Source of the DNA: Sclerodactyla briareus
Taxonomy: Eukaryota; Echinodermata; Holothuroidea; Dendrochirotida; Sclerodactylidae
Length of the DNA stretch: 64,000 nucleotides
Direction of reading: 5' to 3'
NCBI GenBank assembly: GCA_026419785.1
Contig: JAODTK010002010.1
Coordinates: forward strand, 62,001-126,000
Shown: piece by piece, positions 22,031 through 32,667 of the stretch
Numbering within the stretch: position 1 is the first letter of the stretch
Layout: the number at the start of each line of letters is the position of its first letter
Position numbers and translations under genes: made by a program
Notes under the pieces: model-generated
What the model was told of the DNA's origin: nothing
Seen by the model: only the letters and a program-made list of their open reading frames with translations
The model's database searches: none

Positions 22031-23743
22031 ACGGTCGTCTCGCGGAACGTACACGTGTTTTAAGTGCTGCAACATTACTACAGTACAGATACCACAAAAG
22101 ACTAGCTTTGGAGTAATGAATTTACTTTCCATCATCTCTGACAACCAGGTTAGCGAACTCCGTCAAAAAGTTGACGCTTTATAAGGTAGCATATACTAAC
22201 ACAATTTTGTAAGTGCTTCTGGAGCTAGCCTACAGATTGTTAATGATTGAGTGCCATTTTGTGGCTGTGCCCTCTGCACCCCTCCCCCCCCCTCCCCCCC
22301 CCCCCCCCCCCCACCCCCGCAATGAAGGAATTAATACAGTACTGTGACCGTGAACAGATGGGTCAGGTGTTTGTAGTGCTGATATGCTAACACATGGCCC
22401 CCCCTCATAACTTCCATCATAATTTCTTAATTGAGACAGTTCAGAGTGTAAAATACTACCACCAGTGATTTAAGCCAGCCAGTATTTGAGCGACAATGTC
22501 GCAAAATCAATTGAAGATGTCGCAAAAAATAATCTGATAACAAATTTCCAGCACGGGGTTTTTTTTTGCAAAAGGTCAGACCTTCTGTTAGGGGCTCCCA
22601 GCATGATACTTAGCCAAATTATCCTTGTCCCTCATGTCCCAATCTTTACTACCACAGTATTTAGCAATCCCTGGGCCCGGAGGTATAGTTTTGGGAACCC
22701 CTCAATACAGTATGACCCTCCTCAGGGATAAGTGGACAATTTTGTAATGTCGCATTAGAGGTTTGCCCAGGCTAAATCACTGACTACCACATTCTAATAT
22801 TGTTGTTCCCATCAAATTACCTTACTAGAGCTAAAGCCACACCTATGAAACGCTGAGTTTGGTAAGCCTGCATTTTTTTTTATTTTCAAGTGTGTCCTTT
22901 TACTGCATTTTATGTAACTATATTCTGGTTCAGCCTTCTATTTTCTCTTTGATTCATCTACTGCAGATGGCCTTCCTGGTAGCAACCTTCTCCCATCAAG
23001 TTTCAAGTGAAGACATTTAAAGCTGTCTTATGCTAAGTTGGGATGGGGGGTGGGAGAACTCCCAGAGGAGCCAGCTTTTGTCTTAATGGCTGATAAAGTA
23101 CAAGTATCGGACTGGCCATGAATCATCTACTAGGCTTCCTGCCATCAGGAACTACTCCTAGAGACATAACAAGCTACTGGAGGGAACTTTTTGCAAACTT
23201 TTTCCTTGCACCTTGTGAAATCTGTCAAACGTTCCTGGATGGTGGGGCCTCCAAGGACTACCAATCGGAATGTCTTAGTTTCGGTTCTAGTGGCTGTTAG
23301 AATTTAAAGGAATTCTCCTCAAAATCTTATAATATAAGAATTGTTATGTGACAGGATGTTGAATTTCAGCTCTAAATTGGTGCTGAATTGTGCTTCCGAA
23401 TGTTCATTTTGGTGTTTACAGCCAATCAGCCATATCTAGACATCTTTTGATGCCAAAATTTCACCGTTAATGAGGCCTTCCCTCGGAGAGTCATGATGCA
23501 ACAATGGATGGCTGTTCCATATGTTGCACTCACCCCCTTTGTTGTAAGTCTGTGAACATTTCTCGTAATTTATAGCAAAGTTTGGACTAATGAAAACGAA
23601 TAAACTAATACAATTCGCATTTTCTCTCTCATAACAGTACACACATTTACACATGTATATGATTGCATTTCAAGATTGAGTGTACTTGCGATTGGGTAGC
23701 AATGTATGCCTTCAGCCTTCTACCATTTCATGATTCCTCGCAG
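22031..23743. other. No gene seen; C19 run
   Basis: C-rich tract at 22280-22319 including 19 consecutive C. Frames at 22486-22731 and 23118-23300 (plus) lack splice or start signals that stand out. Confidence 0.4.
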
Positions 23744-23854
23744 CAAGTATGCTCTTCCTGTAGCCAACTATCCAATCTTCAAGCCAACACCAATCTACCG
23801 TCACCGCCAGTCTTCACTCCACGAGGAAACTGTTCGAAACCAACTCACATAACA
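23744..23854 (+). CDS. Weak internal exon candidate
   Basis: CCATTTCATGATTCCTCGCAG (ending 23743) is a fair acceptor and GTAAGC at 23855 a good donor. The 111 bases between are open for 37 codons in phase 0 (starts QVCSSCSQLSNLQANT). The peptide is Ser/Pro/Asn-rich and not recognised. A short exon with these signals is expected by chance at some rate in 64 kb. Confidence 0.2.
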
Positions 23855-24024
23855 GTAAGCTTAACACTAATATGGCACATGTGAGCTGTCATTTCCTCCT
23901 GAAATGTCAGAGCAGGACTGACATTACTGTCTGTGCATGCTTACAATTGTCCCAGGTAGAAGTCCAGATCAACAGCTTCAATTATTTCAGTCCTTGATAG
24001 AAATTCATGAGCATTGACAACGTA

Positions 24025-24870
24025 AAATGAATCCATGCAATTATGACTATGTATATGTGTGTATGTATGTGTGACACCGAGCTTAACATGATAACTGGAG
24101 AAGTTCAATTGAGTATGTGAGCTTACCATGATGTGTATAAAAATCCCTATTGTTTTGTGATCAGGTCAAAGTCGAAAATACTTGTTCACATGGGGTCCAA
24201 AATACTTGTTTCCGATCAAGATGAAATTTTGGTATAATCATTTTTTATGTAAACATGATAAGCCAACCACGCCTGAGTCACTAGGTGAATAGAGGTCATG
24301 GTATGTATGTCCACAACAGTTGGCCTGATCAAGATTTAATGGTAGACAGCTTACTGACTACTGGTAGTACAGGAACCCTATTGATATAGTGATATCTGGG
24401 TCATTTTTGGGAAAAAATGAAGAATTAGTGAAAAAGTTGATACTATAGTCATTTTAGCTCGTTAACATGATAAGTAGATCATGCCTGGAATCGCTGGGAT
24501 TCCATAGATGCGTATGCGTGTCAGGGCTGGATGTGAAATCACATATTTACGAAAACGAACGTTTGTTTAGAGAGAAAACAATGAAGTGGATGCGGAAAGA
24601 CCATAAAAGGCAGCAGCCCATGCATATTGTCGTTGCTTGGCTTTTTAACAAAGATTTTCCATAGAATTAATCCGGTGATACGCATCCGCTACCTTGGGTA
24701 CTGTGTCTTATTTTGCCTATTCAGCGTTGGTTTTGCTCTCATTAATGAATTCTGTTTGGCTCTTTCTTTTTTTTGGTTTTGGTACAGTACTAGCAAGAGC
24801 TCCATGATTCTTACATAGTCCCCATTGTTTCTGGGTCAGAGAAATCTGAAATTTTGTAAACATACGACAG
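24025..24870 (+). repeat. Head tag and old monomers of the ~310 bp satellite
   Basis: GAATCCATGCAATTATGACT followed by GTATATGTGTGTATGTATGT (about 24030-24072) is the head tag with its microsatellite. It is followed by ATCCCTATTGTTTTGTGATC, GTAAACATGATAAG, GGCCTGATCAAGATT and ACAGGAACCCTATTG, all monomer parts. Non-satellite sequence interrupts at about 24530-24780. Confidence 0.7.
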
Positions 24871-24970
24871 CGAAATGATTCGTCCTACTGTTACATCCAC
24901 AGAATACTAGGTGCTTGGTGTGTCACAAGCTACAAAACTCAATTTCACAACCAGTAGCATTGTGGTACAA

Positions 24971-25868
24971 TTACCATATTCCTCCCGCGAAGCGCCCAGG
25001 TGCGCTTGCACAATTCAGGTTGGTGCTCTTATGAGGGTAAGTACTATTACATTTTTGCTTTCATATTCTTTTGGGTGATTTTCGGGGACTTACCTGTGTA
25101 CGGTAAATAATGTTCGAATATCGCACAGGTTGAAGCAAACAATGTCTTGCGATTTCAACTGCAGTGCATCCGCCCCCCTTCCGCAACCTGTCCTTCCCGT
25201 GGAAAAAAAAAAAAAGGGAAACAAATGACACAACGAATAAGAGAGGTCTGAACAAAAACGTCGTTCATTCAGGGGGATCCTAACATACTATTAATATCGC
25301 TATAGCAATAACACGCTCAAACACGAATGGGCCTATGTAATACACGCACCATACTGCATTCCACCACCTAACCATGCCCGCTCCGATTTTGGGCATGGAT
25401 ACCAAAGAAGGCATGGCCCTGTACTTTGATTGGCGGAAAGGCTAAATCTTGCTAAAACTATTAATTAATCATCGGTGTATCCAGTGAGATTGTTCAATCA
25501 CGCCATTCATTTTCATGGAATATGTTTAGTACCGGGGTGTCCACACCAGTCACAAGCGCTCAAGAGCTACGGTGTTATCACAGGTCAATGCAAAACACAC
25601 CCCTTGTTGACGTTACCCTGTGTGTGGAGAGATGATGTTAAGTTGATGTGAAGTGACTGCACTACATGTATGGTGACACTATAATACATATTTTTTGTGT
25701 ATGGTTATGCATGTATTCCTTGCAATGAATCGAGCAGTAGTGCTGTGCTACTGCTGGAATGCAAATGAAAAATATTTCAGGCGTTTAGCGCCACCTGCAT
25801 TGCAAAAACTTTGGGTGGGCGGCTGGCACTTACTGGAGATGGGGCCTTTATGCGGATGAATACGGTAA
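24971..25868. mobile_element. ~900 bp unit with ACCGTATTC-type terminal inverted repeats
   Basis: The left end TTACCATATTCCTCCCGCG (24971-24989) is an imperfect inverted copy of the right end TGCGGATGAATACGGTAA (25851-25868). The right end continues inward with GGCCCCAT...GGCGC-type sequence. No coding frame. No target duplication could be seen. The same end motif starts the 21965 element. Confidence 0.45.
25372..25398. other. Perfect 8-bp stem-loop
   Basis: CCATGCCC and GGGCATGG flank an 11-base loop, inside the 24971-25868 unit. It is short enough to be chance, but exact. Confidence 0.6.
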
Positions 25869-25979
25869 TCTATTTTCACAAACGTGACAAGGAATCACTA
25901 TTACTATGTCCGCACATTCCCCCCCCACTTTTCACATAATTGTTTCAGAATCTGATAGCAGGAAATTTTTTCCAGTGGG

Positions 25980-27248
25980 TGTTGTGGAGGATCCATCATA
26001 GACGCTATCAGTCCTCTCACATCCAGGCAGATTTATACGCTCACAAGCATTAATTTCCTCCAGTCACACTCAGGAAAGCCATCTCTCTCAGGAGCCCAAG
26101 GCCTTGGATAATCCTCGCCAACCTAGAATTTCACCCCCAGAATCATCCGCTACAATCCCTCTCCAGGAGTCACCGATAGGAGCAGCACGCCTTCATTCAC
26201 CGCAGCAGTCACAGTTCATCGAGGGGGATGCTTCTCATTACACAGTTTGCGATGGGCACGGGGGATTCTGGAAAGGGTAGCTCCAGTCATAGAGACCAGA
26301 TAACTGCCTCCAAGAGCTCACTGAATAGGCTTACTGATAATAATCCGATGATATTGCAGCTGAAGAGAAGCCTGTCCTCACCTTTGATTACGCAGTAGCT
26401 GCTCGCTGCCAAGTCATCGATAATCCCTGCCAGAAAACAGCTGGAATTGTGTCTGATGTACCGGCAGAAAAAGATGAAGTCAACTTCAGTCAGTCCCTGA
26501 AGGCATCACTCAGAGCTTTCTTTTCTTCATTCCCTCAGTGCAGGGCTTGCTAATGAGACGGGGAGGAAGCCTTGCGACCTGAGCAAGACTGATGGAAGTC
26601 CAATCCCATGGAAGCAGGCTAACTCGGCATCCACTAAGGAATTTTCCATTATACCTCCGTTTGTTCAGGAGTGCGCAGAAACCCCCACACGAGTATTTCC
26701 TGCGTTTCCAGCTTCCAGTACAGCCAGGAATAAAGGGGGGGAACACGCGTCAGAGACGGGTAGCAGGATTGCACTGCTCAAGTGGTCACGCAGGGTGGTG
26801 ATGGGAGCACTGCTGTAAGGAGGGGACCGAACAACTACATGGCAGGAAAAACTCCACAGGCAATCCGAAGAATGCCTCTGGACGTAAAAGGCAAGGAGAC
26901 TACAGTTGTCAGTCAAGGGCAGAAGAGGTTGGCCAAAAAGTCACTCTAACTCTCGCATCAAGCGGCCCCAGTTAGCGACATCACTGGAAGACAGATGTGG
27001 CTTGGGAGAAGTTCCTGTGGACATGCTCTTCGTGTCCTACGGTGCCGTGATGCCAACATATGTTCATAGGAAAATCAGCTATGGGTGATCCAAACCAAAC
27101 GGAGGTGCCAGAACGATGCTCCTGAAATCCTTCACAGCAAACTCCCCGAGACTCAACATATCGGTTCTCATCAGATCGAGGTCAGGAGTCCGCCGCTGCC
27201 GTCCCGGGTCATTGCTGGCCCCTATCTCAGTCCGCCTATTTCCCCAGA
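25980..27248 (+). pseudogene. Decayed coding stretch, possibly retroelement-derived
   Basis: GC-balanced sequence between AT-rich flanks. From 26348 the frame reads DDIAAEEKPVLTFDYAVAAR... to KASLRAFFSSFPQ (about 65 codons). After a shift it continues with SLANETGRKPCDLSKTDGSP to RIALLKWSRRVVMGALL (to about 26815), and then in a third frame as GPNNYMAGKTPQAIRRMPLD to KRLAKKSL. The end CCCCAGAG before GTGAGT (27249) looks like a 5' splice site. Three linked, biased frames suggest a once-coding region of over 250 codons. A Lys/Arg- and Ser-rich capsid-like (gag) origin is my guess only; no catalytic motif is present. Confidence 0.35.
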
Positions 27249-28419
27249 GGTGAGTTTGCTGCCTTCCTTGTAAGGTTTCATAGTTTTGTGGTGGTCCTGG
27301 TCACTCCGGCGAAGGCATATTGCATACTGCTGACACTTCCTCCTGTTCACCCAGCTTGGAGTCCATGAGTGCTCACACGCTTTCCAAGCACGACCATTAG
27401 GAATGATCGTTTTTTCCCCGTTATAAATGAGCATGCACTGACAGCTTGAATTATAGACAAATTCTTTGGCGAGCTCTATCATCATCACGTCCTATTTTTC
27501 AAACTGTCCCCTACTCATTAAGAATTCAAACCAAGTCAACCCATCTTTTCGACACATTGTTGATAGGTAGGGGGACATCTGTTCTGTGGTTAGTAGGGTG
27601 TGTTAGTTTAGTTTTCATGCAGAGGAACTTTGAAAGATCAATTTTGCTCACTGTACATGCAATGTGCAGGCCATGTGCCCCATGGGCCTTAATGCATAGT
27701 ACTATCATCTCAGTGACTGTAACCCAGAACAGGCTTATTGCGGACACACAACTTTCCTTACTTACATTTACCTCATTGTAACATCCAATTTCTCGGGGAC
27801 TTGCCTTCACTTAGAGCCTCTGGCACGTGCTTGTTTAAAAACTGCTTCAATGCTTCACTTGAGTAAGCATCTACAAAGTTCCCTTTTTATGCTTTGTGCT
27901 GAGGATATTTTGCCGCAACCCTGACTTTTTTTCCTATCTTTTTTTTTTTATAGTTTTTTTTAATCAAGCATCCCTATTTTTGAAGGATTATATTCAATTT
28001 TCACTTTGGTATGTGCTGCATTGGAATGAGCTATCTGCACTTAGTGTGAATGCCATTGCATGATTTTCATTTCACTTCACAAATTGATGGAAAGACCCAC
28101 ATCTCTAGACAATTAGAGAGAGATATGGCCCTGAGCACAGAATTGATGCATACAATCACACCTTGTGAGTTATGCTTTATATACTTACAGAACTGGCAGT
28201 TAATTACACACAGCTTTTATTCCTTAAAACTAACCATATGCAGCCAATCAAAAGTAATTTATATGCTGTTCCTCTCATTGTTAGAGTTAGCATTGGGGGA
28301 GGTCTATACTGACTCATACCCCCTCCGACCTTTATGAAACATCTGAATGGAGTGAATGTATACTGGGCTTTTCTTAGTTTTACTCATTTAAAGAACTAGC
28401 CAGAAGATTTACGGGCCAA
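27249..28419. other. No assigned gene
   Basis: Overlapping frames on both strands at 27446-27810, and a minus frame at 27222-27488 with no recognised motif. T-rich towards the right end (27930-27962). Confidence 0.35.
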
Positions 28420-28472
28420 TTTTTTTATTTTTTTTATTTTTTTTATTTTTTTTATTTTTTTTATTTTTTTTA
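28420..28472 (+). repeat. Microsatellite (A T8)n
   Basis: Six nearly perfect 9-base units of A followed by eight T, directly before the diverged satellite array at 28490. Confidence 0.95.
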
Positions 28473-28489
28473 TGTGTTGTGTGTATGTT

Positions 28490-30500
28490 TTGCCTACCTT
28501 GTTAACACAATTTAAGTTACTCGACCACCACATAGATGGGTTGAAGTTCAACTCTTGGTATAGGGGTTCCCCATATTGAGTACATTATCCCTCCTGGTTT
28601 TGGGGTGAGGTGACAAAGGTCAATGTCTGAAAATCTTGTTGACCGATAGTCCAAAATGTCTGGCCGATCAGGTTGGAATTTAGTATATAGCTTTCTTGGG
28701 AGTAACGGAACCTTATTGTTTTTGTTCAGACCCGGGCTTAGATTTGGGAAGAATTTTGAAATTGTGGAAAAATGGATAATTTGGTCAAATTTTAGCTCAT
28801 TGAACAGGACACCTCAATCCCACTCGGATGGGTGCAAAGCTCATACTTGGTATGTGAGTTCCCAATAATGAGTATATGTGCACTATTGTTTTAGGGCCAA
28901 TTCAAAGGTCATCTGAGGTCACGGAATGTCAAAGTCTGAAAATCTTGTTTTGACAAGATACACTCCAGAATGCCATGGATTGATCAGGTAAAATTTCTTA
29001 TGCAGCTTTTAGATATGGGGCGTACAGGAAACCTATTGTTTTTTGTTAAATCGCGGGGTCAGATTTGGGGAAAATGTTGTAATTTTAGCTTGTTACGACG
29101 GTAACGTTCGAATCCACTCTGATAGCATAAGCTCATCTTCTCAAACAGCGGTATATGGGTTCCATAATGAGAACATGATCCCCAGTTTTGGGGTCAGGTC
29201 AAGGTCACCTGAGTCAAGTCTGGAAACCGTGTAACCACGATAAGTCCCTATTCCTGAGCCTATCCGGTTTGAAAATAATATTGTTGGCTGGTTTTAGCTT
29301 GTTAACAAGACCTTATCTCGGATGTATAGGCTCATACTCGGTATGCGAATTCCCCATGATGAAGTGAGTACTACATGACCCTACTTGTAAATCTTGTTAA
29401 CATGTGAAATTGACAATGCGCTAGCTTGATCAAGCCAGATCAGTCATAAATCACTTTTTCCTTTTTCTCTAGTTTTTTCATGGCAATCTCTCACCAGATG
29501 ATTCATTGACCTCATTAGCTGGACATAGCCAGCAGGTGGCCTGTGATCGGTTTGGAAATCTGACTGCAAACTAGCATGAATGGTGGTCCCGGAGAAGACC
29601 CTTATACTGTCAGGAGAAATTGGTAGGGGGGAGAAGATTCTTTAGAAAGATAATAAAACCAACCCTAATGGATATTGGAAGTAAATCGCCCAAGAAAATG
29701 TTGAAGTTGGTGATAGAAGTAGGGGGAGGGTCCAGTATGTTGGACACAAATGTTTCCATTTCTTCTTTTGCCACGGTCAATTTTACCAGGTTTTGCAACT
29801 GTTATAATCAGTGTTTATTCATGGCCCAAACACCTTACTCTTCCTTTCATCCTTTATAGACTGAAGAAACATTGTTTCCTCTTGGGTGGTTTCTTGGAAA
29901 TGCAAATTCTTTGTATCCTCTTTGATTCATCTATAGATGATGAATCAGTATGTACATGCCCTGTTGTTCTGGTGTCATGCCGAGGTCCAGCAGGAGGTCA
30001 ACATTCTGTAGAACCTTGTTGTAACATGACTAATGGGATCAGATCAAGGTGAAATTTGATGTGTTTCATAGAGTGTCAATTTTAGTGTAGATGGGTTTCA
30101 TTGGGAGGCAAAAGGAATTCATTGAATTGATCTTTTCAACTATTTTTTGCTTGTGAACATGATTCACTCGACCCGCCCAATGGATGAAGCTTATATATAC
30201 TTGTTAGGTATGCTCCTTATGATGAGTAATAACTGTATTGTTTTTTGGGGCTGTCCAAATTGAAGCATTCAATTTTTGAAATCGTGCACTGATTGGAATT
30301 TTAGTGGGCAGCTTCCCTATCAATCAAAAGTACATGGGCAGGAACCCTATTGGCTTGTCAAGGTGTTGTCAGTTGTTTTTTTTTTAACTATGGAATTTTG
30401 TGAGAAATGTTGTCCATAATGAGCTGGTAACACCTTTCCTATTGTTTTTTTTTGTCTAGACATAATTTTCAATTCGAAATGATTGAAGGAATATGTAGGT
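28490..30500 (+). repeat. Old, diverged array of the ~310 bp satellite
   Basis: Monomer landmarks recur: CATACTTGG or CTCTTGGTATAG (28553, 28842, 29333), GGAACCTTATTG or GAAACCTATTG (28708, 29028), AGGTCATCTGAGGTCA (28906), GATCAGGT (28665, 28982), and CTTGTTAACA/CTTGTGAACATG (29392, 30150). The stretch 29440-29900 does not match and may be an insertion. The landmarks are far more diverged than at 32262-33500, so these are older copies. Confidence 0.75.
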
Positions 30501-30551
30501 CATTAAATTTACAAAATTTATTCCTGGGGGGAGGTTGGCTGATCTAGCTAA

Positions 30552-30905
30552 TCTGCCTCCCAACAGGATAGTACAGCAGCAGGGCAATATTCTCATTTTG
30601 TTTCATCATCAGCCTCCACAGAGTTGCAAAAAGTCCAAAATAAAATCACCTCTTTGAAAGAGAAGTTAAAGGTGGAAGCCCAAGGCAATCCAAGTAAGGA
30701 GGAACACTATTGTGAATGGCGAGGGAGGACAGATGTCTACAGAGGAGAGAAACAGACACTGCTCAGCCTCAGTGAACAGCAAAAACAGATCCTCAATATC
30801 CTAGGGGGTGCACAAGAAATTGACCTCAGAGTTGGTTGCCAGATAAAGCGGGACCCAGAGGACAGATCAGGAAAATATGACACACATCACTCCTGGCTCA
30901 GCTGA
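30552..30905 (+). CDS. Coiled-coil reading frame after a splice acceptor
   Basis: Opens right after a stop at 30549 and passes CTCCCAACAG (acceptor, ends 30566). It stays open for 117 codons to the stop at 30903. It has a heptad-like stretch, ELQKVQNKITSLKEKLKVE, and a second, LLSLSEQQKQILNIL, consistent with a coiled coil, and is otherwise charged and polar. The following sequence stays stop-poor in other frames. It could be an exon, a retroelement structural protein remnant, or chance. No homologue comes to mind. Confidence 0.3.
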   Translation, partial: SASQQDSTAAGQYSHFVSSSASTELQKVQNKITSLKEKLKVEAQGNPSKEEHYCEWRGRTDVYRGEKQTLLSLSEQQKQILNILGGAQEIDLRVGCQIKRDPEDRSGKYDTHHSWLS

Positions 30906-30978
30906 ACCAGTCAGAGCAGCAAATCACACCAGTAAATGCTCCAAGGCCCTGCTCATGAATGAGACAGACCAAGGGGGC

Positions 30979-31594
30979 GTGAGCACAAATACTAAGGACC
31001 ATTGGGAACCCCACTCCGATACATACACCCGACCTGCAGAGACCTGAGAACAGGAGCAGCGGTGCATTTCCAATGAACAGTTGTGGCGTTGGAGCAGACG
31101 GGATAGCCAAGACGACAGTCGGCAACCTTACCAACCGTGGCAGCAGTTTCTTGGACATCTTGTGGAGACAGAGGAATTGCTCTGCAACCAGGCGGTGGTG
31201 GCGTTTCAATTTGCGGGTGCCCAATCCAGTCATTTGGAGAAACAATGAAGTCAGAGGAACCAACGGTAGACCAATAACTCACAATCGTGATATGAACAGA
31301 AGTGATGGTATGTTTGCAACTGACGAACCAATCTTCAGACAGATGAACATGTTCTCACGCCCTCCCAAGAGCATGCCCGGCGTTTCTGGACTGGCTTCAG
31401 ATCCAGCGAATGATCTCTGTATCGTGAAGGACAGAGGAGTCGGAGGCAATCAGCTGAAGGCTTCTGGCTTCATCGGGGACCAACCAGTTGATCAGCTGGG
31501 TCTTAATGAAACTTTACGTACCAGACGACTCCACCTGGGACCTCTTACTCCCTCAAGCTGGACGGATCTGATGACACAAGATTGTCGATCCTGA
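30979..31594 (+). CDS. Longest open frame in the window, uncertain
   Basis: Open for about 205 codons from just past a stop near 30977 (first ATG 31073; 173 codons from there). The peptide is Gly/Asn/Arg/Pro-rich (for example FSRPPKSMPGVSGLASDPAN) with no motif I know. Competing frames over the same stretch also read well: one gives PWQQFLGHLVETEELLCNQ, and another gives LISWVLMKLYVPDDSTWDLL followed by KIVDPDDKKLPLFQRKG after two stops. The region may be coding but broken, and this frame may be a shadow. Low stop density rather than this exact frame is the evidence. Confidence 0.25.
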
Positions 31595-32109
31595 CGACAA
31601 GAAACTGCCTCTCTTTCAAAGGAAGGGTAGGTATTCTTCATTAGCATGGAGCAACCTGATTGCTAGTGGATTCGATTCGGGTCTCTTGACTGGGGGAGCT
31701 ACATCTTCAGGCAATTTGAGAGATCATGTTGTTGATCATGTATTTAAAAGCCTACATCTACTCGGTGGTAGTCGGCGGGGGGGGAGGGGAGTGGGAAAAT
31801 TTTAGTTTTGAGCCACATCCGTGGAGCCTGGAAGTTTTTGTAGAAATCTAACCACCATTGGCCGTGCCCAATCCTTTCCACCAGAGAACATTAACCCAAA
31901 AGGCCCAATCATTCTGACTGTCCAACATGTACCTAAGAGCCGACTAATGCCAAGTATAGCCCAAAGCCTGGATAACATGGTAAAAAGAGCAACGATACTC
32001 CTGCCTGTTGTTAGTATCTGGACCAAGGAATGGAAAGTAGTATCAGCAAATTTAGCGACACTTTGCAAGCAGATATTCCGGGTTCAATATCCCTGGCGCA
32101 GTTAAGACT
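31595..32109 (+). other. Tail of the coding-like island
   Basis: A plus frame of 94 codons (31821-32105) ends at the edge of the satellite head tag. A short G-run lies at 31777-31793. Base composition remains closer to 30552-31594 than to the satellite. There is no function to assign. Confidence 0.25.
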
Positions 32110-32154
32110 TTTTGATTCCTTGACGAAGTCAGAGGAATCTATGCAGTCATGACA

Positions 32155-32188
<34 letters not shown>

Positions 32189-32212
32189 ATGTATGTATGT
32201 ATGTGTGTATGT
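32155..32212 (+). repeat. Microsatellite (TG)n(TATG)n
   Basis: GT dinucleotides pass into GTAT tetranucleotides and back to GT. The same type of repeat follows the head tag at 830, 24045 and, reversed, 35833-35858. Confidence 0.95.
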
Positions 32213-32634
32213 AACGCTGGCTTTGTAGTCAGCACGATCATCGACCCCATCTGGATGGAAGAAGCTCATACTTGGTATGTGTGTTCCCCATGATGAGTAC
32301 ATGAACCCTATTGTTGGGGTCAGGCCAGAGGTCATCTGAGGTCACCAGAGGTCAAGTCTGAAGAATTTGTGAACACGATAAGTCCAAAATGGTTGGTCTG
32401 ATCAGGTTCAAATTTGGTGTGTAGCTTCCTCATTGGGAGTACAGGAACCCTATTGTTTCTGGTATAGGTCGGTGAGTGATTTTGTTGGATGGAAAATAAA
32501 ATTTGTGAAAAGTCAATATTTTGGCCCATTTCGGCTTGTGAACACGATAACTTGACCCCACCTGGATGGATGAAGCTCATACTTGGTATGTGTGTTCCCC
32601 ATGATGAGTACATGAACCCTATTGTTTTGGGGTC

Positions 32635-32667
32635 AGGTCAGAGGTCATCTGAGGTCACCAGAGGTCA
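32635..32667 (+). promoter_or_regulatory. AGGTCA direct-repeat cluster (DR1, DR4, DR4)
   Basis: Four AGGTCA half-sites at 32635, 32642, 32652 and 32662 with spacers of 1, 4 and 4 bases. The next monomer repeats this exactly at 32948-32980, and others have three sites (32321-32343, 33265-33290). AGGTCA direct repeats at these spacings are the known binding pattern of dimeric nuclear receptors. Whether any protein binds here is untested inference. Confidence 0.4.
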
